11,677 nucleotides of DNA from Alkalihalobacillus alcalophilus ATCC 27647 = CGMCC 1.3604 (GTDB lineage: Bacteria; Bacillota; Bacilli; Bacillales; Bacillaceae_D). This document shows, in pieces, positions 6,296 to 11,677 of this stretch (within the stretch, counting starts at the first letter, position 1; each line of letters begins with the position of its first letter). Both the position numbers and the translations under genes were made by a program. The DNA lies in the NCBI RefSeq assembly GCF_000292245.2, contig NZ_ALPT02000107.1:1-11677 (forward strand). Reading direction: 5' to 3'. Below the pieces are notes generated by a model, which saw only the letters and a list, made by a program, of their open reading frames with translations, did no database searches and was not told the origin of the DNA.

Positions 6296-6647
6296 TTAGT
6301 AATGGAAATTGGAGCTGGGGCAGATTAGAGTGCGTATTCATCTGATTTGGTAATCAAATTTCAACCTAGGCCGAATTACGGTGCGTATTCATCTGATTTG
6401 GTAATCAAATTTCAACCTGAGCCGAATTACGGTGCGTATTCATCTGATTTAGTAATCAAATTTCAACCTGAGCCGAATTACGGTGCGTATTCATCTGATT
6501 TAGTAATCAAATTTCAACCTGAGCCGAATTACGGTGCGTATTCATCTGATTTGGTAATCAAATTTCAACCTGGGCCGAATTACGGTGCGTATTCATCTGA
6601 TTTGGTCAATCAAATTTCAACCTGGGCCGAATTACGGTGCGTATTCA
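6296..6647. repeat. 51-bp tandem array in the bioY-yuiF gap
   Basis: The marker GCGTATTC recurs at 6332, 6383, 6434, 6485, 6536, 6587 and 6639, that is five steps of exactly 51 bp and a last of 52 bp (one extra C near 6607). A degraded copy lies upstream (about 6296-6331). Copies differ at few sites: TTGGTAATC or TTAGTAATC, and CCTAGG, CCTGAG or CCTGGG. Each unit carries ATTTG-GTAAT-CAAAT, a small hairpin, in most copies. Being 17 codons long the unit stays open in one frame (LVIKFQPEPNYGAYSSD), but there is no ribosome binding site or standard start, and the last copy shifts frame. The rest of the 6209-6656 gap shows nothing recognisable apart from the next terminator. Confidence 0.93.
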
Positions 6648-6656
6648 ACTGAATAG

Positions 6657-6692
6657 AAAAAAAGAAGCTGAACCCTATCATTCGGTCAGCTC
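6657..6692 (-). terminator. Terminator of the YuiF-family transporter gene
   Basis: Minus strand: AGCTGA with a bulged CC/GGG continuation pairs with TCAGCT around a short loop, followed by TTCTTTTTTT. It starts about 21 nt after the stop codon of the transporter. Confidence 0.75.
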
Positions 6693-6712
6693 CTACCCTT
6701 TTATTTTCGTTA

Positions 6713-8047
6713 TTAAAACATCATCGCGGCAATCCAGCCAAATATAATAAGGGGAATATTATAGTGGAGAAATGTCGGGACACATGTATCCCAAATATGA
6801 TTGTGTTGACCATCCGCATTTAATCCCGCGGTAGGTCCTAGCGTACTGTCTGAAGCAGGGGCTCCGGCATCTCCAAGTGCTCCGGCAGTTCCAATTAACG
6901 TAATGATTGCCATCGGACTAAAACCAACAGCCATTCCTAGCGGTACAAAAATCGTCGCTAAAATCGGAACAGTTGAAAAAGCAGAGCCTATACCTAGTGT
7001 TAAAACTAAACCAACGATTAACATCAAAAGAGCTGTCGTTGCCTGACTTTCTCCGACAATATTTAAAACCTGTTCCACTAAAAGCTCAACATGGCCAGTT
7101 GCACGAATCACTTCGGAAAAACCAGCCGCACTAATCATAACAAAGCTAATAAAAGCCATCATTTTCATACCATCTGTTAAGACTTTATCTGAGCCGCTCC
7201 ATTTTAAAGCACGTGTTAAATACAAGACGATAATCCCAGCCAAACCTGCTAAAACCATAGATTCAGAGATTGTTTGAACAACTAGTGTAACGAAAATCGC
7301 TATTAGAGAAGCAATAATGGACCAAATGTAGGCCTCTACACTTTTTTCCTCTTCGTTTGACTCCGTTTCTGTGATTATCTCCTTTTGTTCATACGTACGA
7401 GATTTTCGATAGCTTATAAAGACTGCGACAAGCAGCCCTAAAAACATCCCTGCAACCGGGATAACCATGGCTGGAGTGACTTGTGACATCGTAACGTCAA
7501 GGCCATTTTGCACAATGTTTTCCACAACAATCCCTTGGAACACATAGCCGAATCCATAGGGTAATAACATATATGGAGCGATTAAACCGAATGTTAAAAT
7601 TGAAGCGATTGCTCGACGATCTATTTCTAATTGGTTAAGAATTTTAATAATTGGAGGTATTAAAATCGGGATAAATGCAATATGAATCGGAATGATATTT
7701 TGTGAGAAGCAGGCGATCATCAGTAAAAAGAAAAAAATCAAAGCTTTTGATAAATTTTTTCTCGTTGAATCTGAATTTTTCCCCACTAATTTAATGACGA
7801 ATTTCACCATCGCATCCGGTAAGCTTGTTTGTGAAATCGCAACAGCAAAAGCTCCTAATATTGCATAGCTTAACGCAATCGATGCTCCTCCACCTAGTCC
7901 TTCAGAGAAAACTTGCATCGTCTCTTGTAAACTTAAACCGGCTGTTACCCCTCCAACAATGGAACCTATTAAAAGTGCCAAAACAACATGGACACGTAAT
8001 AAACTTAAAACGAGCATGACTACTACAGCAATTAAAACAGCATTCAT
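6713..8047 (-). CDS. yuiF: YuiF-type Na+/H+ antiporter-family transporter (NhaC-like, putative amino acid carrier)
   Basis: The 444-residue protein is almost entirely hydrophobic, with about eleven to twelve membrane helices. A charged cytoplasmic loop in the middle (about residues 213-237, SYRKSRTYEQKEIITETESN) divides it in two halves. Family-type motifs include FSQNIIPIHIAFIPILIPP near residue 115 and GIGSAFSTVPILATIFVPLG with GTAGALGDAGAPASDSTLGP near 360-405. The layout and length match the YuiF group of the NhaC superfamily (COG2056), often annotated as Na+/H+ antiporter or predicted histidine transporter. The substrate is not known from sequence. GGGGA lies 8 nt before the start. It has its own promoter and terminator, and lies downstream of, and in the same direction as, the acetyltransferase gene. 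Confidence 0.85.
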   Translation of the reverse strand: MNAVLIAVVVMLVLSLLRVHVVLALLIGSIVGGVTAGLSLQETMQVFSEGLGGGASIALSYAILGAFAVAISQTSLPDAMVKFVIKLVGKNSDSTRKNLSKALIFFFLLMIACFSQNIIPIHIAFIPILIPPIIKILNQLEIDRRAIASILTFGLIAPYMLLPYGFGYVFQGIVVENIVQNGLDVTMSQVTPAMVIPVAGMFLGLLVAVFISYRKSRTYEQKEIITETESNEEEKSVEAYIWSIIASLIAIFVTLVVQTISESMVLAGLAGIIVLYLTRALKWSGSDKVLTDGMKMMAFISFVMISAAGFSEVIRATGHVELLVEQVLNIVGESQATTALLMLIVGLVLTLGIGSAFSTVPILATIFVPLGMAVGFSPMAIITLIGTAGALGDAGAPASDSTLGPTAGLNADGQHNHIWDTCVPTFLHYNIPLIIFGWIAAMMF

Positions 8048-8089
8048 TTTCTACATCCCCAATCCTTTATCTTGCTAAATCACTAAAAT

Positions 8090-8132
8090 ATAATACTATG
8101 CTACAGTAACATTGTCACTTTTAGAATGTCAA
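8090..8132 (-). promoter_or_regulatory. Two overlapping candidate promoters of yuiF
   Basis: Minus strand. First: TTGACA (8127-8132), 18 bp, TACTGT (8103-8108) with a TG extended -10. Second: GTGACA (8113-8118), 17 bp, TATTAT (8090-8095). The second has the better -10, the first the better -35. Confidence 0.6.
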
Positions 8133-8192
8133 CCATTTTTTCTTTCGTCTGATAAAGGGATAACGTAATAAAGGATATAGAAATTTAAATAT

Positions 8193-8966
8193 TTAGCTCC
8201 TATTTACTCTTTTTCTAGTGTAAAAATAGTAATCATAGATAACCTTGAAACCAAATTTTTCATAAAGGCAGAGAGCGGCTTTATTATCTTGAATGACCTG
8301 TAAATATACTTTCTTACATCCTACTTGAATACCCCATTTAAAAAAAGCATGTAACAGTAACGTCCCCCACCCTTGTTTTCTAGCTTCTTTTTTCGTCACG
8401 ATATTATATAGTCCGATAAACTCGTCGTCCTTACTCGCCAAGCCTGTCGCAACTAATTCATTTTTATTGAAAATTTGGATATAGAGTATTTTTTGCTTAC
8501 TCAGCGATAACATCTTTTTTAACGTCATCATTTCCTCATTCTCCCCACCACTTAACATTTGAAAACCCTTTAACCACTTATCAACATCTACTTGAACAAC
8601 ATTTACATTTGAAGTTTGAACAACAATTTCTCCATTAAATGTTAAATCTGCGACTAGCACACTTGAACGGTTAACCTTTTGATAACCTTTTTTATTTAAA
8701 TGATTCGCCAAACTGACTGACTTTTTTCCTTCCACTATTTTAAAGGATGCTTCTAAACCTTTTGTATAATAATAGTCCTCCACATAACCAATTTGTTCAT
8801 TGATATTTTCCGTCTCTAAATCTGTTATTAGATGAACCGAATTTGCCCTTTTGGTATAACCATTTGCATAACGTAGCAACCAATTTTGATACGCTTCTGT
8901 CGATAAAGCTGGTATCGCCTCTCTCGTTAACTGTTCTAAATGCTCAACGGATAATAGATCATTCAT
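8193..8966 (-). CDS. GNAT family N-acetyltransferase, two-domain type
   Basis: The start is taken at MNDLLSVEHLEQL (257 residues), because GGGGGA lies at a good distance before it; the ATG five codons earlier (8981) has none. The C-terminal half (about residues 145-257) is a GNAT fold. It has motif A EARKQGWGTLLLHAF, with the R-x-x-G-x-G acetyl-CoA loop, and motif B QVIQDNKAALCLYEKFGFK. The N-terminal half contains ALSTEAYQNWLLRYANGYTKRANSV, a stretch seen in several two-domain GNAT proteins where it forms a degenerate first domain. The substrate is unknown. No terminator follows before the yuiF promoter, so some transcripts may run into yuiF. Confidence 0.88.
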   Translation of the reverse strand: MNDLLSVEHLEQLTREAIPALSTEAYQNWLLRYANGYTKRANSVHLITDLETENINEQIGYVEDYYYTKGLEASFKIVEGKKSVSLANHLNKKGYQKVNRSSVLVADLTFNGEIVVQTSNVNVVQVDVDKWLKGFQMLSGGENEEMMTLKKMLSLSKQKILYIQIFNKNELVATGLASKDDEFIGLYNIVTKKEARKQGWGTLLLHAFFKWGIQVGCKKVYLQVIQDNKAALCLYEKFGFKVIYDYYFYTRKRVNRS

Positions 8967-8999
8967 ATCCTCATCCCCCATTTTTTATTCAAATAATGA

Positions 9000-9017
9000 A
9001 TAATAATACATTATTAT
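9000..9017. repeat. Short AT-rich perfect inverted repeat upstream of the GNAT gene
   Basis: ATAATAAT-AC-ATTATTAT, two 8-bp arms with a 2-bp centre, about 35 bp before the GNAT start, where a promoter would be expected. It could be an operator, but the base composition makes chance plausible. Confidence 0.4.
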
Positions 9018-9040
9018 AAATAAAAATACAATTACAACCT

Positions 9041-9070
9041 AAAAAAAATCGCCCATTAATTGGACGATTT
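9041..9070 (-). terminator. Rho-independent terminator of the ehu operon
   Basis: Minus strand: AAATCGTCC pairs with GGGCGATTT (one G-T pair) around a 7-nt loop, followed by TTTTT. It begins 6 nt after the ehuA stop codon. Confidence 0.9.
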
Positions 9071-9076
9071 CCCATA

Positions 9077-9895
9077 TTATGAATGAAAACGACTTAGGAA
9101 AGATTGCAATCGCTCACTTTCTGGATTAACAAGTACATCTTCTGGTTTTCCATACTCGGCAATTTTCCCCGAATCAAGAAAAAAGACTCGGTCAGCAATG
9201 TCGCGGGCAAAATCAATTTCATGCGTGATTAAAATCATCGTTGTTTCTCCATCGGCTGCGATATCTTTAATCACTTCAAGCACCTCTCCTACTAACTCAG
9301 GGTCAAGAGCCGCCGTTACTTCGTCAAACAACATCACTTTAGGTTTCATTACTAAGGAACGTGCAATGGCGACACGTTGCTGCTGACCGCCTGAAAGCTG
9401 AGAAGGGTAAGCATCGACTTTATCACCTAGTCCAACTTTTTCAAGCATTTCCTTTGCACGGGCGACCGCCTCATCCTTATTTATACCAAGGACATTTATC
9501 GGGGCAACGGTACAATTTTTTAAAATCGTCATATGCGGAAATAAGTTGTATTGCTGGAATACCATTCCGATATTTCCTCTCACTTTACGTAAATGCTTTT
9601 CATCGGCAGGAACTAGTTCACCATTTACTTCTTTATGCCAAAGCATTTCACCATCAACCTCAATCGTTCCAGATGATGGCTCTTCTAATGTCATTAACAT
9701 CCGAATAATCGTTGTTTTTCCTGAACCAGAGGGACCAATTAAGGCAATTTTTTCTCCTTTGGCAATATCTAAATCCAAATTATTCAAAACAGTCGTTTCA
9801 CCAAAAGATTTACTAACATTCTTATAACGGACAATCGGATTTTCAATCACTTGTTCTTGCTTTTTCTTTTCTTGATTTATCGTTTGTTCACTCAT
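9077..9895 (-). CDS. ehuA: Ectoine/hydroxyectoine ABC transporter ATP-binding protein EhuA
   Basis: The 272-residue protein is a complete polar amino acid type ABC ATPase. It shows Walker A GPSGSGKT (54-61), Q-loop Gln114 in VFQQYNLFPH, signature LSGGQ (167-171), Walker B VMLFDE (187-192), D-loop ALDP and the switch His225. The stretch WHKEVNGELVPADEKHLRKV (86-105), between Walker A and the Q-loop, is a longer insert typical of EhuA compared with glutamine-type ATPases. It powers import through the EhuC/EhuD pore at the inner face of the membrane. Its start overlaps the end of ehuD by 4 bp (ATGA), with GAGGAG upstream. A lower-confidence alternative is a general polar amino acid importer. Confidence 0.85.
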   Translation of the reverse strand: MSEQTINQEKKKQEQVIENPIVRYKNVSKSFGETTVLNNLDLDIAKGEKIALIGPSGSGKTTIIRMLMTLEEPSSGTIEVDGEMLWHKEVNGELVPADEKHLRKVRGNIGMVFQQYNLFPHMTILKNCTVAPINVLGINKDEAVARAKEMLEKVGLGDKVDAYPSQLSGGQQQRVAIARSLVMKPKVMLFDEVTAALDPELVGEVLEVIKDIAADGETTMILITHEIDFARDIADRVFFLDSGKIAEYGKPEDVLVNPESERLQSFLSRFHS

Positions 9896-10578
9896 GCTTT
9901 CACTCCTCTTTGTTGAATAGGATCTTTTTTATCGACTTTGCCAAACTTTTTCTCTAAATAACGAATAAAGAGGGCAGAAGGATAACTTAAGACTAGGAAT
10001 AGGAATCCGACAATCGTAATGGGTTCCACATAACGGAATGTTTGACCTCCAATCGATTGGGCAACTTGTAGCATTTCAACAACAAAGATCGCTGATAACA
10101 ATGGAGTTTCTTTAAATAAGACAATTAAGTAGTTCCCTAACATCGGAATGACCGGTGGAATCGCTTGTGGCAAGATGACTTTTCTCCATGTTTGAGCTCT
10201 TGTAAAATTAAGAGCCTTACTTGCTTCCCACTGACTTTGCGGAACCGCATTAATACCCGAGCGATAAATTTCAGAAATATACGTACTATAATGTAAACCA
10301 AGAACAATCGCACCTGTTTGAAACCCGTTCAAGCTAGTCGCATAATAAACAAAAAATAACTGAACTAAAGGTGGTGTTGCCCGAATAAATTCAATGATTC
10401 CAGCCGTAATTAAGGAAACGATTTTGATGTTTGAACGCCTGATCAAAGTTAGAACAAGACCGACTGTTAACGCAATAAAAAAGGCGATAAACGTTACGCT
10501 AATTGTCACGCCAATGGCTTTGATAATATGAGGGAAGACTTCAAATGCGAATCCCCAATCCCATGCATTCGTATTCAT
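9892..10578 (-). CDS. ehuD: Ectoine/hydroxyectoine ABC transporter permease EhuD
   Basis: The 228-residue permease is of the HisM/GlnP type. It has an N-terminal WDWGFAFEVFPHIIKAIGVT, about five membrane helices, the ligand-pore segment FIRATPPLVQLFFVYY, and the cytoplasmic EAA loop EASKALNFTRAQTWRKVILPQ that docks on the ATPase. It is expected to pair with EhuC as a heterodimer. It overlaps ehuC and ehuA by 4 bp each, so stoichiometric translation is likely. GGGGTGAG lies at a good distance before the ATG. The Ehu label rests on the neighbouring ATPase and pairing; the permease sequence alone would only say polar amino acid family. Confidence 0.82.
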   Translation of the reverse strand: MNTNAWDWGFAFEVFPHIIKAIGVTISVTFIAFFIALTVGLVLTLIRRSNIKIVSLITAGIIEFIRATPPLVQLFFVYYATSLNGFQTGAIVLGLHYSTYISEIYRSGINAVPQSQWEASKALNFTRAQTWRKVILPQAIPPVIPMLGNYLIVLFKETPLLSAIFVVEMLQVAQSIGGQTFRYVEPITIVGFLFLVLSYPSALFIRYLEKKFGKVDKKDPIQQRGVKA

Positions 10579-11246
10579 GTTGTACTCACCCCTTTAGATG
10601 CACGTTTTTCCAACCATCTTGCTAAGAAGATAAGCGGAAGAGCTAATAAGAAATAAAGAATGAGTAAATAAGTAAATATCTCCACCTGTGCAGAAAGTGA
10701 GGTATTGCTACTTCTAAGTAAAGTCGCTCGGAACGTCATGTCAGACAATGAGATAATCGAGACGAGTGAAGTTCCTTTTAAAAGTTCAATCGCATTGTTA
10801 CCAAAACCAGGTAGCATTAGCCGAACTGCTTGTGGCATAATAACGAACCTCATCCGTTGCCATTTGCTCATATTTAAAGAAATAGCTGCCTCCGTTTGAC
10901 TGTGTGAAATCGATAACACCGCTCCACGAACAACCTCTGATGCGTAGGCACCATAATTTAATCCTAAGGCAAGTGCACCAGCTATAAAAGCTGACATCGA
11001 TAAACCTGGAATAATAAGTGGCAATGCATACACAAAAAAGAACATTTGAACAAGCAAGGAAGTTCCCCGAAACAGTTCAACAAAGGTCGTTGCAAGAAAC
11101 CGAATAATCCCTAACTGAGATGTACGTCCAAGCCCTGCTACAAACGCAATAAAATAAGCAATTACAGCGCCGAGTAAAAACACTTGTACAGTTACTTCTA
11201 GCCCTCTTAATAGAATGGGTATAAAATAAGATGCGTTTGAAAACAT
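10575..11246 (-). CDS. ehuC: Ectoine/hydroxyectoine ABC transporter permease EhuC
   Basis: The 223-residue permease has about five membrane helices, the family segment ELFRGTSLLVQMFFFVYALP and the EAA loop TEAAISLNMSKWQRMRFVIMPQAV. It is related to EhuD but clearly a separate paralogue. AAGGAG lies 8 nt before the ATG. It is the first of three overlapping genes read towards ehuA. The substrate-binding lipoprotein EhuB, normally encoded next to these genes, is not between it and the window edge; instead a hairpin array starts 17 nt upstream of the start codon. EhuB may lie beyond the array. Confidence 0.82.
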   Translation of the reverse strand: MFSNASYFIPILLRGLEVTVQVFLLGAVIAYFIAFVAGLGRTSQLGIIRFLATTFVELFRGTSLLVQMFFFVYALPLIIPGLSMSAFIAGALALGLNYGAYASEVVRGAVLSISHSQTEAAISLNMSKWQRMRFVIMPQAVRLMLPGFGNNAIELLKGTSLVSIISLSDMTFRATLLRSSNTSLSAQVEIFTYLLILYFLLALPLIFLARWLEKRASKGVSTT

Positions 11247-11263
11247 TATCTCACTCCTTATTT

Positions 11264-11677
11264 ATAAAGCGGAGTCCGTTTGCTCAGAAGCGAGAAAAAA
11301 TAAGAACAGCTGATGAAGACGCTTTTTGTCTTCATTCAGATGGGCGATTTTTCTCGAGCTTCTAACGGACGTAGCTGGATTGATATAAAGCGAAGCCTGT
11401 TCGTTCAGAAGCGAGAAAAAATTAGGGGCGGCTGATGAAGACGCTTTTTGTCTTCACTCAGACGAACCGATTTTTCTCGAGCTTCTAACAGGCGTAGCTA
11501 GATTGATTATAAAGCGAAGCCTGTTCGTTCAGAAGCGAGAAAAAATACAGGACAGACTAAAAAGTCGCTTTTTGACTTTATAGACTGGCCGATTTTTCTC
11601 GAGCTTCTAACAGGTGTAGCTAGATTGATTATAAAGCGAAGCCTGTTCGTTCAGAAGCGAGAAAAAATCAAGGACAG
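11264..11677. repeat. Tandem array of about 122-bp hairpin units upstream of ehuC
   Basis: Units begin with ATAAAGCG at 11264, 11385, 11509 and 11631 (lengths 121, 124, 122, and 47 bp to the edge). Each full unit has an outer stem, (GTCCGTT or GCCTGTT) then AGAAGC-GAGAAAAA, pairing with TTTTTCTCGAGCTTCT then AACGGAC, AACAGGC or AACAGGT. The left outer arm has a 5-nt bulge (TGCTC or CGTTC). Inside is a second stem around an invariant GCTTTTT loop: TGAAGAC with GTCTTCA in the first two, AAAGTC with GACTTT in the third. Stem sequences differ between units but pairing is kept. No ORF is open through it. It could be a REP-like or structured RNA element. Confidence 0.93.

Noticed and set aside
6347..6652. 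101-residue open frame over the 51-bp array
   Set aside because: It starts at TTG without a ribosome binding site, after an in-frame TAG, and the last repeat changes frame by an insertion.

Overview
The window looks like chromosomal DNA from a low-GC, Gram-positive member of the Bacillaceae. It has strong AGGAGG-type ribosome binding sites, AT-rich codon use and Bacillus-type genes: alaR-alaT, luxS, an HU gene, a BirA-controlled bioY, a YuiF-type transporter and a compatible-solute ABC transporter. The ectoine/hydroxyectoine (Ehu-type) importer suggests a salt-tolerant or alkaliphilic species, but the species cannot be fixed from sequence alone.

Layout. 1-345 is a 52-bp polypyrimidine tandem array. 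391-2112 (minus strand) is the alanine operon alaR-alaT with its own promoter and terminator. 2327-2905 (plus) is an isochorismatase-fold cysteine hydrolase that appears to start at AUU. 2921-2958 is a shared bidirectional terminator. 2964-3437 (minus) is luxS, preceded by 3559-3972 (minus), a small two-helix membrane protein. 4115-4966 (plus) is a YihY-type membrane protein with a possible sigma-B promoter. 5048-5320 (plus) is HU. 5409-5473 is a BirA-type operator/promoter, and 5500-6095 (plus) is bioY split by a frameshift. 6296-6647 is a 51-bp tandem array. 6713-8047 (minus) is the YuiF-family transporter and 8193-8966 (minus) a GNAT acetyltransferase. 9077-11246 (minus) is ehuC-ehuD-ehuA, three genes joined by 4-bp overlaps. 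11264-11677 is a tandem array of about 122-bp hairpin units that runs off the right edge.

How the genes work together. AlaR probably controls AlaT, which makes alanine from pyruvate. LuxS recycles S-ribosylhomocysteine and yields the AI-2 precursor. The Ehu proteins form the membrane and ATPase part of an importer; its binding protein (EhuB) is not in the window and may lie beyond the right-hand array. BioY would be the substrate-binding S component of a biotin ECF transporter but is broken as sequenced.

Most of the window is ordinary housekeeping DNA and no defence or mobile system is visible. The most unusual signals are the structured array upstream of ehuC, whose hairpin arms differ between copies in a compensatory way; the AUU start of the hydrolase; and the frameshifted bioY behind an intact BirA promoter. 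Three unrelated intergenic tandem arrays in under 12 kb is also striking.
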